DNA of 64,000 nucleotides from Thinopyrum elongatum (lineage: Eukaryota > Streptophyta > Magnoliopsida > Poales > Poaceae): positions 287,218,395 to 287,282,394 of the forward strand of contig CM022298.1 in the NCBI GenBank assembly GCA_011799875.1, given 5' to 3'. Under the pieces are notes generated by a model that saw nothing but the letters and a program-made list of their open reading frames with translations, made no database searches and was not told the DNA's origin. Of this stretch, positions 1 to 10,545 are shown piece by piece. The stretch's first letter is position 1. Each line of letters starts with the position of its first letter. Both the position numbers and the translations under genes were made by a program.

Positions 1-665
1 GAAATATGATATATCGAGAAAGATGAGAGATAAGGTGAGGAGTGGGGCGCGGTGGTGATTGGTGGTCGGACTTAGCGGAGGCATGGGGATGGACGACGCC
101 AGCAGCAGGCACCATGCCAGATTGTTCTAGAGGCTTCCTTTTTTAATTACTCAATAATGAAGTTGTGGGAGATAAGGATGAACGATAGAGGTGCGGGTAT
201 CCTTTTGCAAAATTGCCATAGTTTGCTTTCTATCCGTCAGATATAGATCGAACGGTCTATATTGCAAGATGGTAGGCACACCATCATCACCGAAAGTAGA
301 GATAGAGGTATGATGGCTCAGTCTCTCGAAGGTGCTCATAGGGGTAGGGTGTGCGTGTGTGCGTCCATAGGGGTGAGTGTATGCGTGCATGTATGAGCGC
401 TTGCGTCTGTACTGTGTTAAAAAAAGGAGTACTCGAAGTATGCAAGTTCATAAGGAATGGACGGTGTACATCACTCTTGTCGCGTTCGCGTTGCACCCCG
501 GCACGCTAGACCCTCCACGTCGCTCACCGAATGGAATGCGCTTCGTCTTGCGTTTTCACTTGCTTGTGGGACCACAGTTAAGAGCAAACCGACGTCCCTC
601 CCCCTCCCTTGCCCGCGTCATTTATACTACTAGAAGAGAGATAGGTCGGCCGAGTGTTACTAGTA

Positions 666-705
666 CTCCCTCCATTTTATGCGGAGTAAATAAAAATGGA
701 GGGAG
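666..705. mobile_element. Stowaway MITE remnant reduced to its two ends
   Basis: The segment starts CTCCCTCC and ends GGAGGGAG, flanked by TA on both sides (664-665 and 706-707), the Stowaway (Tc1/Mariner) target. Its right half, with GCGGAGTAAATAAAAAT before the end, matches the right end of the full MITE at 1734-1977. The roughly 200-bp body is missing, so this is an extreme internal deletion derivative that kept both termini. Confidence 0.75.
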
Positions 706-1052
706 TATACTACTAGTACTATGAGCACTGCATACTCTACTGCAGATGTTGTCAGTACTCCACTAGTACTACTACTTGTACTACTATTGGACAGGGAGCT
801 TAAAAAAAGTTACTATTGGACTGGCTATACGTGGTGAAATCCTAGTACGAAGAGCATGCGCAAGAACAAGCACATTCACGTGTTTGAAAACAAATTGGAA
901 ACCATCTCTGTTTGAATACAAATCTAGGAGTACGTACGAATCTAACAATATTGATTGGGCATTGTTGAATGTTGATACTTTTTTCTGTAAGTTTGATCAA
1001 AGTAGAGATACTTTGACTACACATAAAACTTATATGTAAACTAGAAAGGATT

Positions 1053-1282
1053 GGAGGGAGTATATTGTACGTTCAAAAGCGAAACGAACATTGAATACCC
1101 TTTATATATGATTTGCTGATGATATGATCACCGGTTCAAAATTTTGAATCCGACTTAGGTATCACACATGCACCCACTCGTTCTCTCTTGGTTTCATCTC
1201 GGGGTCCGGAGATCGATTAAAAGAGGACTAGGGTGGGTGCAGTACGTTCGTTTTGCTTTCGAACGTACAATATACTCCCTCC
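1053..1282. repeat. 230-bp fold-back: two 37-bp inverted arms
   Basis: Arm 1 (1053-1089) begins GGAGGGAGTATATTGTACG and arm 2 (1246-1282) is its reverse complement with about two mismatches, separated by about 156 bp. The outer GGAGGGAG...CTCCCTCC order is the reverse of a normal Stowaway, whose left end reads CTCCCTCC. It could be a distinct fold-back element or two Stowaway ends brought together by insertion or deletion. Confidence 0.7.
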
Positions 1283-1733
1283 GATCCACACAGACCCCCC
1301 GGGTCATTTCTATCATAGAAACACACCAAACCTTTATCTCCTTGCACGACACGCACTTGATCTCTCAACATCAATCAATCTCGTCAAGATGTGTCGGGGC
1401 ATGAACCGAATGGGATGTCAAAACTAAGATGGGAAGTGACACGTAGTGGAGGCAAAGTGAAACTTTAAACGAACCGTTTGTCCGTATGCATGTCGGGCAA
1501 ATTACAACATTGGAAATACAAGCATGGTCTAGGCCCACATGCGAATGATACTCGGCAGAATGTTCAAATGAGGCATGCGGTAGGATGGACTCGACCGGAG
1601 GGCGGCATGATCGATGGAGAAGAGGGTTGGAGAGGAATGAGAAATAAGCAACGCCACATGATTATACTTAAACGGCTCAAATAAACATTAAGTTGTCTCG
1701 TTTTCCCTTACGTCTTGGTCACGGAGTAAGATA

Positions 1734-1977
1734 CTCCCTCCGTTTTTATTTACTATGCATATTAGGTTTGACTGAAGTCAAACTTCATAAAATTTGACCA
1801 AATTTATAGAAAACATATGAACATTTACAATAGCAAATTTATATGATGTGAAAGTATATTCAATAATGAATCTAATGGTATTGATTTGTTATTATTTCTG
1901 TCTATAAACTTTGTCAAAGTTTACAAAGTTTGACTTTGAGCAAAGCTAAAATGCGGAGTAAATAAAAATAGAGGGAG
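1734..1977. mobile_element. Stowaway MITE, full length (244 bp)
   Basis: The element starts CTCCCTCCGTTTTTATTTAC and ends GTAAATAAAAATAGAGGGAG, imperfect terminal inverted repeats typical of Stowaway MITEs, and is flanked by TA target duplications (1732-1733, 1978-1979). The interior is AT-rich and has no ORF, as expected for a non-autonomous element mobilised in trans by a Mariner-type transposase. Confidence 0.9.
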
Positions 1978-1979
1978 TA

Positions 1980-2991
1980 CGCAGGGACTAGTATATAGTT
2001 ACTATTGCCGAAACATGGTAAGTTGGACCCCTAAATGCGGGCACGAACCGGGCACACCTCAATTATTCCTTCAAACAGTCGGACACCTACATTAGCACAC
2101 CATCCGGCTACTTAATCAAGTGTTACGCTTCACTCGTTGAAAAGGAAAAGGGTGGTACCGTACCCAAAACCACCACACTTGGGGCCAGGGTAACAACTTG
2201 GTACTGTACCACATTTGAACCAGGGCACAAAAACCACCTGTTCTGCACCTAATGCATAACGCGGAGCACTGACGCTCGAATTTGGCCGGGAAAACAAGGA
2301 AACCGACATGTGGGGCACACCTGTCGGGATGACGTGGCGCAGACTAGTCCAATGGAGGAGCTGGCCCATGACCTCCTCGCCACCGGCAACCATTCATGTG
2401 GGTCATGGGGGCCAGCAACGTGGCGCAGCTCCCGCACCTCCTTTGGACACGGCGACCGCGGTGAGCGACATGCTCATCGTCACTGGAAACGCTCGGCTTT
2501 AGGGTGCCGAGGGTAGCGTTAGCGCTGTGGCACGACCAGCAGATCAACACCCAGCTTGTCGAGGATGCACGGGGCACCGAAGTGCGCGCTCGCCGTGACG
2601 CGTCCGCGGAGTGTTCTGGCACGGCCAACTGCATGTCCAGGACCTAAGACCATGCCGGGTCATCTTGCTTTTTCAATAACATGTGGGGATCGCATGTGAG
2701 CAAAGGGCATCTCCAACGTTGCCACGACCGCAGCTGACTACCCTGGCACACCAAAAACCGTCGTCCCTCGCGCCGTCGCGCGGTTCGTTCCCAGCCAGCG
2801 CCAGCTGCCCGCATTCATGCCGTCCGTCCGTATGCCGTCATTAAGAGGCTCGGTGCCCGAGGAACCAACTCCGGTGACTTAATGACGCACCCGGAAGCTT
2901 GGCCTCACCGGAATGCGCTACTTAAAGCGGCAACGCCCAGCTAAACTCCACACCATAGCGCATCCTCCTGCTACCTGGCACCACATCCACC
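1980..2991. other. Intergenic DNA, GC-rich in second half
   Basis: No gene is recognised. The second half (about 2300-2990) is GC-rich and contains several overlapping open frames on both strands, which looks like a base-composition effect. The last about 80 bases (2915-2991) lead into the gene-like unit at 2992 and contain a weak TATA-like CTACTTAAAG near 2918. Confidence 0.5.
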
Positions 2992-3298
2992 ATGACCGCG
3001 AGCGTGAACGCTCTGCGGGAGAGCTTGTCTTTGGGGATGAAGCTCGAGGTCGCCACCCTCGCTCAAGTCGCCGCTCGCAATGCAATAGCAGTGTAGCTGG
3101 ACGCGGACGTGACCGCACAAGCGGTGGCCATGCTGGCGACCGACGACGGGAGCACCGTCACCCACGCGTCCTACTTGCCGCCGTCCAACGTTCGGTGGCG
3201 CATGTGGCAGGTGAAGCAACGGACCGTTCACGTCCATCATCATCGACCTCATGTCCACTAGCACCACCGAGGTCGGGGACTCCTCCGAGGATGAGTAG
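2992..3298 (+). pseudogene. Gene-like unit, unknown product, broken
   Basis: I do not recognise the product. An ATG at 2992 lies in a good plant start context (CCACCATGACC) about 70 bases after a TATA-like element. The frame reads MTASVNALRESLSLGMKLEV and continues past an in-frame TAG (3094-3096). After a frameshift near 3200, another frame ends in an acidic tail, TEVGDSSEDE, at a TAG (3296-3298). An AT-rich, 3'-UTR-like stretch containing GTAATGAAAA follows at about 3460-3540. GC content differs sharply from the flanks. It could be a decayed single-exon gene, a retrogene or a captured fragment. The largest overlapping open frame (2913-3464) uses another frame and lacks the start context. 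Confidence 0.3.
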
Positions 3299-4462
3299 GG
3301 CATGGGAGGCGGCAGGGCATGGTGTGCCAACTAGCCGGTCCATCTCCCGTGTTCTACTCTTCCTCACTGGAGACCGCACCTTCACTTCACGGGTCTTGAA
3401 CCCCGCCCCCATACATGGAGATGGCAGATGGAGGACGTCGGTCGCCGCTGTAGAAAAGGTTTAGGGTCGGGTTTCTTTTATTTTTCTGTCCTATAAAAGT
3501 TTGAAATGTAATGAAAATCTGCCGTGTTTGCATGAATCTCGTCTGGTGTATATGAACTTTCACAATAATAGTAAGATATATTGTAGGAGTATGAAAATAT
3601 ATGGAATGATGATTCATTTTTGTGTGTATAAACTTAGAAGGTTTGACCCGAGACAAAGCTAACATGCGAAGTAAATAAACACATAGGGTCTACATACACA
3701 ATTTATCTTAGGCACCCCAATAGTACGTCCACTACACATTCATGCATTTCACATCTTTCTACATCTACAGGAACCTATGAAAGGGTTAACGTAATTTGCC
3801 TCTCTCTCCCCCCTGATTTTCATGGTGGTGGGCCCCTCCCTCCCCCCAATCTCCAATCAACAGCCCACACGTTTCACATTATGTTAATTACGTAACTGGG
3901 ATTACGTAGGTGTAGCATTACTCGTCCTAAAAAAACCAACTAAGCCAACCTCCCAGCATATCATGCGGGAAAAGACCCGGCCGTGCCGTTTTAGTCAGGA
4001 TTACCGGATTACTAGTAGTAGTATCGATGGATCGCGCGAAGCACCAAGTTTAAAAGGAAAAAAGGCGGTACACTCATAGCACGTCTGTCGCGGTCGCATT
4101 GCACCCCTCACACGGTCGGTCCTGCACACGGCTCACGCAAACGGAACGCGCTTCAGCTTGCCTCTTCACTGACACATGGGACCGCACTTGGAGAAACTGA
4201 CCATGCGCCAAACTCCCCCGCCCACCGCGCGAAATTCCCCCCAAATCCCAAATTCAACCGCCCTTCGGCCAACTAGCCAATAATATTCCCCAAACCCCCC
4301 TCCCCCCGCCCCCCTCCACTCCATTCGGTCCGCCAAAGCCGCCCTCCCTGCCGCGCCGATACGTCGGCGTCGCGGTTCATCGAGGGGACGCACGGCGGTC
4401 CTCTCGCTCCCACAGTACGCTCTCGTAGACTGCCATCCTCTAGCCGCGCTGCCACCGCTGGC
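3299..4462. other. Intergenic DNA with degenerate MITE end
   Basis: No gene is seen. At about 3593-3685 a degenerate match to the right half of the 1734-1977 Stowaway (AAAGCTAACATGCGAAGTAAATAAA) indicates an old MITE end lacking its terminal GGAGGGAG. Bases 4086-4187 resemble 479-577. Bases 4200-4450 are C-rich. Confidence 0.5.
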
Positions 4463-6889
4463 GATGTTCTTGTGGAGGATTTTGATTTATTCATGGAGCC
4501 TCTTGTGGAGGAACTTCAACAGCTATGGAGGTGTGTTCTCACTCGAGACCTATATAGCAGCCCACCAGCTAATTTCTTTCTACGTGCTGTTATAAATTGG
4601 TGCATCCATGATTAGCCGGCTTTGGGCACTATGTCAGGGTGAACGACACATGGTTACAATGCATGTGTTCACTGTGACAAGAATCCGCTATCATACGCAA
4701 TACTTAGCAAGATCTGTTACATTGGACACCGCCGTTTCCTTGCCAAGGATAAGCCGTGTCCTACAAAATACCGAAGACATGTGTTCAATGCAAAGCATGA
4801 AAACCGTGATGCACCAAAGAGGCTCACCGGCGATGAGTTGCAAGTGGAATTAGAGAAGGTCAGGCATATTACACCAGGAAACCATCCTGATAATGGTAGT
4901 GGGAAAAGGAAGTGTGGCAGGGCAGAAGAGAGATTATTGTTTACCCACAGGTCCACTTTGTGGGACTTGGAGTATTGGAAAGATTTGGATCTGCGGCATA
5001 ATCTTGATGTGATGCACATCGAGAAAAATATATGTGACAGCATTATCGGCACACTTCTTAATATTGAAGGCAAGACGAAAGATACCTTAAAATCTAGGAT
5101 TGATTTGACACACCTGGGTATCAGAAAGGATTTGCAGGTGGAAGATGAAGGTAAACCACGGGATACGACACCAGTTGTGTATGTCTTGGACAAGGTAAAA
5201 AGAAAAGAATTCTGCAAGGTCCTGTCATGTGTGAGATTCCCACATGGATTTGCTTCCAACCCTGAAAGGAGAGTCAGTGCAGATGGAAACAAGGTACAAG
5301 GGTTGAAAACTCATGACTGCCACGTCCTACTTCAAAGGGTTTTACCTGTTATCCATAGAGGATTGGGCCGCCCTGACTTATACAGAGCAGTTGCAGAGTT
5401 GGGACAATTCTTCAGGGAACTCTGTAGTAGAAATATCAGGATAGATGCTTTGGAGCGTCTTAGAGACAAGATAACAACTATCCTATGCGACCTTGATACC
5501 AACTATCCTATGCGACCTTGAGAAGATATATCCTCCAGCCTTCTTTGATGTGATGGTGCATTTGGTTGTTCATCTACCTGATGAGGCACTACTTAGAGGT
5601 CCAGTACAGTATGGCTGGATGTACCCTATTGAAAGGCGGCTAGGCACTTTCAAGGGCTATGTTAGGAACAACGCTAGACCCGAGGGTTCAATTGCAGGGG
5701 CCTACATTGCTATAGAAGTGTTGAGATTCTGCTAAAAATACATTGAAACTGCTAATGAGCTTAGCAAAGAGGTGGGTGAAGACAATCCCGAGCTCAATGT
5801 TTTCGATTGTTCTATTCGAGTTACAGGGAAGAGTCGATAAGACGACAAACCTAAAGATTTGGACAAAATGGTTTGGTATGTGTTGAATAACTGTCCTGAG
5901 ATTCTACCTTATATCGAGTAAGTGCTAAGTACTTCAGCTTATACATCGTAATCTACTAAACTTGCAGCACATTCTTATATATTTAGATGTTTGACGCGGT
6001 CACTATGTTGTGCAGCATCTACAAAAAGGAGTTACTGTCGCAAAATCCAAGAAACATTGATAAACTGGTTATGGCAGGATTTGCGAAATGGTTCAAGAGC
6101 CATGTAAGCTTTTGAATTACACTATCAGTTTTTTTAATATATTGAGTACATAAGATGATCAGCTTGTCTATTTTCTAACCATAGGTTAAGAAGATGCGGG
6201 AGGATGGGCAGGCAGTTAATGATGCCCTTTACGCACTAGCAATGGGTCCTGATACTCGGGTAAGACATTATGAATCTTGCGTTGTTGGAGATGTGCGCTA
6301 CAACACCCTTGCACGCGATGAAGGTAGGAAGACACAAAACAGTGCCATCATGAGCACGGATAAGTATGGTTAAGAGACAACTGAAATGTATGCTAACATA
6401 ACAGACATTGTTCAGTTGTAGTATATCTCCAGTTTCGAGGTTCATCGGTGTGTGGTTCTGTTGTGCTGTTGTTGGTATAACCTGTTTTCCTGGATCGTAA
6501 AACCCAGAGCTGATGATTATTTCAAATCCATCAATGTCAAGGCGGCGTACCAGACCTACGAGCCTTTTATTTTGGCAAATCAAGCAACACAGATATTTTT
6601 CTTGGAAGACACATTTGCACATAGCGATGACTGGAGAGTATTGCAAAGGTTTGAGCAGAGGAATTCATTTAATGAAGTTGCACAACAAGATGATGCTTAC
6701 ACTGCTCCTGATGTAAAAGATTCCACAGATGTTCCTAATATCTTTGAGAACCAACATGTCAATGACGCTGGCGAAAAGATTGCCTGTCGGGCTATGGACA
6801 TACGAGAGTTGATCTATAAGACGCCAATGTTCGAGGACATTGAGGATGAAGAAGAAGATGACACTATGGGGAATTACGATTCAGACTGA
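4463..6889 (+). pseudogene. CACTA (TNP2-type) transposase, decayed
   Basis: This is the C-terminal part of a plant CACTA (En/Spm) transposase. From about 4493 the frame reads MEPLVEELQQLW and continues with a VHCDKNP cysteine block and WDLEYWKDLDLRHNLDVMHI, typical of the TNP2 domain. AELGQFFRELCSRNI and MVHLVVHLPDEAL follow, typical of the DUF4218 region. The last coding block (YEPFILANQATQIFFLED, about 6560-6610) resembles DUF4216. Splice-like junctions occur near 5918, 6102 and 6184. Damage: in-frame stops at 4613-4615, 4640-4642, 5733-5735 and 5838-5840, plus a frameshift from a 25-bp tandem duplication at 5475-5521. The catalytic N-terminal half is missing. It cannot encode an active transposase. 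It may or may not belong to the CACTA element whose end lies at 31705. Confidence 0.85.
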
Positions 6890-7396
6890 TACACATGGCG
6901 AAGATGTTGACGCTGCTGCTGCGGATGATGATTAGATTGCTTTTGTCATATTCGCCTGTCAGAAGACGTTTTTTATCTACTATGTGAAATTGTGTTTGCT
7001 ATGACAACTGAAACCTGATGAAATTGTTGTTTAGTATTTTGCTGTGAGAACATCACTTATTATGTATGTTGATTTGTGTTTGGTGATTGTATGACGACTA
7101 AACCATGATGACATTGTTGTTTAGTTGTACTCATATTTGGCTGTGAAACTTGTATTTGATGACATAGTTTGCTGTTGGACTGCAATTTGCTCGACGTCTT
7201 CGAATGGGAACAAAGATGACCCGACAGGGCCTCTGCTAATTTTTTTATTTATTAGCAAAAGGGCCTCTGCTATTTATTTATTTATGAGCAAAAGGGGATA
7301 CCCCCCGATTTCCATTAATAGAAATCATTAGATGTTCACAACACTATGCCCAGCCTGCTAAACAGGTTTCATTCATTACTAGATTTAGCGAAGTGC
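6890..7396. other. AT-rich DNA, no gene seen
   Basis: This AT-rich stretch lies between the CACTA transposase remnant and the GRF pseudogene. It contains short T-rich repeats such as TTATTTATTTAT around 7240-7285. I see no coding or structural feature. Confidence 0.5.
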
Positions 7397-8158
7397 TCAT
7401 GTCATAGCCACTGAATACATCACGAGTGCTACATATACTGCAAATAAAGAGACAATCATCCTACAGAGCACATCGATTTTGCCCATTATCCTCACAAGCT
7501 CTTTCATCTCCTCATTGTTATCAAGGCCGTTCAGTAGCTGTTGCTTGGCCATGATCAGAGGAACTGCATCTTTAACCTTCTGCTCTACATCTTCCTCTTC
7601 TGCCATTCCTTCAGTTACTTATCCAACACCCCAACCTGCTGGTGTTGGGATTCCTCGGCTAACCAAATAATTAGCATAGTTGCATTCCCCCACATTAGCA
7701 ACTTCCCAGAAATACAAATCACGTGAATCTTCCCTTTTCTGCACGAATCAAATCGGAAGATCATCAACCAAACTATTAAAAAAATTAGCAACTGAAAGCA
7801 ACGGGACAACACTTAAACATATTATTATCCCATGATTCGGGCATTTGTAGAAGACTCGGCCAGGGTTGAGGATTGTGGTTGAGACGCGATGGATGACTCT
7901 GCGTGATTTGCAGCAGTGGCACCACACCAACGGCAGCGGGTTGCGATGAGCAACCGACTGCGGTGCGTGTGCCGGCGAGGGTATGATGAGACCCACAGGC
8001 GATGGTACGGGTGGTGACTTGGCGCATATCTGGTTGTTGTCTGCTGAAGAGCAGGTGGACGAGCCGCCAGCGGACATGGTTGCTGCGGCCAGAGCTTCTG
8101 ATGCTAGGCAGAGTAAGTAGAGAAGAAGAGAAGCGAATGTTGGATATGTCAGTTTCAT
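7397..8158 (-). pseudogene. GRF-type zinc-finger protein with C-terminal TM, broken
   Basis: Read on the minus strand, exon 1 (from ATG 8158, or the internal ATG at 8077) encodes a Ser/Pro-rich start and then WCHCCKSRRVIHRVS...NPGRVFYKCPNHG, the core of a GRF zinc finger. An intron of about 70 nt ends at a GTGCAG acceptor (7739-7744). Exon 2 continues with REDSRDLYFWEV, the aromatic end of the finger, then a helical segment and a hydrophobic C-terminal segment (about residues MIVSLFAVYVALVMYSV). Stop at 7397-7399. A TAA between GWGVG and VTEG (near 7629) breaks the frame, so it is probably a pseudogene; the donor position is uncertain. Grass genomes hold many small GRF-plus-membrane-helix proteins of unknown role. 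It sits between CACTA fragments and may have been carried by one. Confidence 0.6.
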
Positions 8159-8353
8159 TACTTGCAGAGTAGCATAGCACCATATATAGTTATAGTCTAG
8201 GTTTGGATTCGAACCAGCTACAGGAGCACGTCTCTCTTTTTTCTAAAACTCAGCAACGTCTCTTTACTGGTACACTAGCTTATTCTGTACGCCTTCTCAA
8301 GTCTTTGATTTTCTTTTCTTTCTTTTTTGTGAGGAAGGAAGGAGGAGAAAATT
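8159..8353. other. Upstream region of the GRF pseudogene
   Basis: A TATATATAG-type element near 8184-8192 lies about 25-35 bases upstream of the 8158 ATG on the minus strand and could be its old TATA box. Nothing else is recognised. Confidence 0.35.
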
Positions 8354-8433
8354 GAGGGTTCCTGGGACTCGAACCCAAGACCTCTTGGTTGAAAACCAAG
8401 GGTGCTAGTCACTTATGTGGCGAACGTTCCCTG
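8354..8433 (-). tRNA. tRNA-Glu(TTC)-like sequence, probably decayed
   Basis: On the minus strand, CTTGG-TTTTCAA-CCAAG forms a perfect 5-bp anticodon stem and 7-nt loop with anticodon TTC. It is followed by a T-arm (TTGGG-TTCGAGT-CCCAG) carrying a full B-box (GGTTCGAGTCC). The 3' strand of the acceptor stem (GAACCCT) pairs with AGGGAAC about 70 bases upstream with two mismatches. The D-arm and A-box are poor, so it is more likely a tRNA pseudogene or tRNA-derived sequence than a working gene. Confidence 0.4.
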
Positions 8434-8559
8434 GGAGGAGGACGGCAAACGAACGCATTTTCCTCGCAGTTTTAGTTGCGGCGCAAGATCAAACGGTCGC
8501 AGTTTTGGGAATGTTATCTGGCGAACGAGCCCAGTTTTTCTTTTCTTCCTATATATAAA

Positions 8560-9072
8560 AAGTATGCTACTTGGTGTCGACTTAGTCAACAAACGATTGT
8601 GCCAACCTTGACCATTGGATTGACATTCAATGTCTGTCGTGTTTCTTCAGTCTCTTCTTCCTCCAGCCATCAAAGCCAAACCAGCGCCGGCGGGACCGCC
8701 TGCTCCCGCGTCCCATGGCTGGTTGTGCTGCCGCGCACGCATCGTGGCCACATCGCACCCTAAAACTCTGCGCATCTTCCCCGGCTCCTGTTCGTTCCCG
8801 TCTGAGGCCTCACCATCGTCCTCCACCTTGGTTCGCTCGCTGCGGCGCTGCCCTCTGGTGTTGTCAACATGGTCTACATGCGAGAGGAATAAGGAGATGA
8901 CTGTACATGGTGAGGATGACAGTAGGGACCCACCAGGACCATGGCAGTAGGCAAGCAAGTGCCTCCTATATTACAAGAAAAAAAAGGGTTACTCCTGATG
9001 GTTTCCTGACATCTGGGTCGCACACCACTGTCAACGTAGTCAATAAGCGAGATAACTGTACAAGGAGCGGCC
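8560..9072. mobile_element. CACTA internal fragment, left flank of element A
   Basis: The text around GACTTAGTCAACAAACGATTG, AAACCAGCGCCGGCGGGACC and CAAGTGCCTCCTATATTAC matches the repeated units at 28700-30100, which belong to the CACTA element ending at 31705. Its right edge (GTCAACGTAGTCAATAAGC...GCGGCC) runs directly into a truncated LTR of element A. The simplest reading is that element A split this CACTA, followed by a deletion that removed the first about 220 bp of A's 5' LTR. Confidence 0.65.
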
Positions 9073-10461
9073 AAGGAAAAGCCAATACTAATAAAAGGGG
9101 ATGAGGTGTTGCTTAATGGTCTACTTGCTCAAAATGCTTAGTGATATGCTCCAAAGCCCTCAACCACTTTCTCATTTCCATATATGTCCTAAACCTAAAG
9201 TCAAACTCGGCCCCACCAATTTGATCTATCCGGCGCCACTGAGTTCCTTTGACATAGCCACTGCCAGAAACCCTAATCAGTTCGGTCTCACCGATAGGGA
9301 TTTCGGTCTCACCGAGATGGGATTGCAAACTCTCTGTTTCCCTTCGCAATGTTTCGGTCTCACCGAAATAAGCGATCGGTCCCATCGAGTTCGCAATGCA
9401 AACTCTCTGTTTCCCTTTCGTAATGTTTCGGTCTTACCGAAAGGAGCAATCGGTCCCACCGAGTTTGCCTGACCAACTCTTTGTTTGCTCATTGCTGAAA
9501 TCGGTCTCACCGATTTCATGCAATCGGCCACATCGAGATGAGGTTTTGCCCTAACCCTAGCACATCGGTCCCACCGAGTTGAGTATATCGGTCCCACCGA
9601 AATTCCTCACATTCACATTTTGAATTGAATCGGTCTCACCGAGTTCTTTTATTCGGTCTGCCGAGTTGAGTCAAATGTGTGTAATGATTGGATTTTGTGT
9701 GGAGGCTATATATACCCCTCCACCCCCTTCTCTATTCAAGAGAGAGCCATCAGAACGTGCCTACACTTCCACTACTCATTTTCTGAGAGAGAACCACCTA
9801 CTCATGTGTTGAGATCAAGACATTCCATTCCTACCACAAGAATCTTGATCTCTAGTCTTCCCCAAGTTGCTTTCCACTCAAATCATCTTTCCACCATATC
9901 CAAATCTGTGAGAGAGAGTTGAGTGTTGGGGAGACTATCATTTGAAGCACAAGAGCAAGGAGTTCATCATCAACACACCGTCTATTACCTTTTGGAGAGT
10001 GGTGTCTCCTAGATTGGTTAGGTGTCACTTGAGAGCCTCCGACAAGATTGTGGAGTTGAACCAAGGAGTTTGTAAGGGCAAGGAGATCGCCTACTTCGTG
10101 AAGATCTACCCGAGTGAGGCAAGTCCTTCGTGGGCAATGGCCATGGTGGGATAGACAAGGTTGCTTCTTTATGGACCCTTCATGGGTGGAGCCCTCCGTG
10201 GACTCGCGCACCACCTATCGGAACCACGCCAAAAATCTTCGTGTCTACATTGTGTTTGCCTTCTCCAAACCCTTCCCTTTACCTTCATATGCAATGTTTT
10301 ACTTTCCACTGCTACACTCTTAGAATTGCATGTGTAGGTTGATTGCTTGACTTGTGCTAAGTTGCTAAAATCTGCCAAGACTTAAAATTGGGAAAAGGCT
10401 AGATTTTTATTTGGTCAAGTAGTCTAATAACCCTCCCTCTAGACCTACTTTCGATCCTACA
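9073..10461 (+). repeat. 5' LTR of element A, truncated
   Basis: This copy aligns with the 3' LTR (26865-28524) from about its base 218 onward; the TGAAAGTGC start is missing. It ends TTTCGATCCTACA. It also lacks a 51-bp block present in the 3' LTR (about 28223-28273), with a short CA homology at the junction. Twelve TCGGT-NNN-ACCGA palindromes lie at 9282-9664, followed by TATATATA at 9707-9714. Confidence 0.9.
9282..9714 (+). promoter_or_regulatory. LTR promoter of A: 12 palindromes then TATA box
   Basis: Palindromes of the form TCGGT-NNN-ACCGA start at 9282, 9303, 9354, 9376, 9428, 9450, 9501, 9524, 9565, 9588, 9630 and 9653 (some with one or two changes). The best copies are TCGGTCTCACCGA. 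The TATATATA box at 9707 follows the last site by 43 bp, so the array sits where upstream promoter elements are expected. The same set recurs in the 3' LTR (27291 onward). Binding by a dimeric factor is inferred from the symmetry. Confidence 0.6.
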
Positions 10462-10463
10462 AG

Positions 10464-10475
10464 TGGTATCAGAGC
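10464..10475 (+). promoter_or_regulatory. Primer binding site of element A (iMet type)
   Basis: TGGTATCAGAGC lies two bases after the LTR end and is the usual complement to the 3' end of initiator methionine tRNA used by plant copia elements to prime minus-strand DNA synthesis. Confidence 0.9.
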
Positions 10476-10545
10476 TTTGGTCTCCAATTGCCTTGATTTC
10501 CATAGCTTTGGTGATCATAGCCTTGGTTTCACAACCTAGGAGAGT

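Larger units (their letters stand above)
1..1731. other. Intergenic DNA, no gene recognised
   Basis: I find no convincing coding region here; open frames are short and lack recognisable domains. The stretch holds a 40-bp Stowaway remnant and a 37-bp inverted repeat, annotated separately. Bases 479-577 are recognisably similar to 4086-4187 (a GC-rich segment containing GCGCTTC and TGGGACC), so part of the region is an old dispersed duplication. Confidence 0.6.

Noticed and set aside
2913..3464. 183-codon open frame on the plus strand
   Set aside because: Another frame in the same place has the better start context and acidic tail; this one is Arg/Ser/His-rich with no domain.
4166..4494. Gly/Arg-rich minus-strand frames
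   Set aside because: C-rich composition on the plus strand produces them; no motif and no start context.
9282..9664. CRISPR-like array of short repeats
   Set aside because: Spacing is irregular, repeats are 13-bp palindromes in an LTR promoter of a plant retrotransposon, and no cas genes exist.
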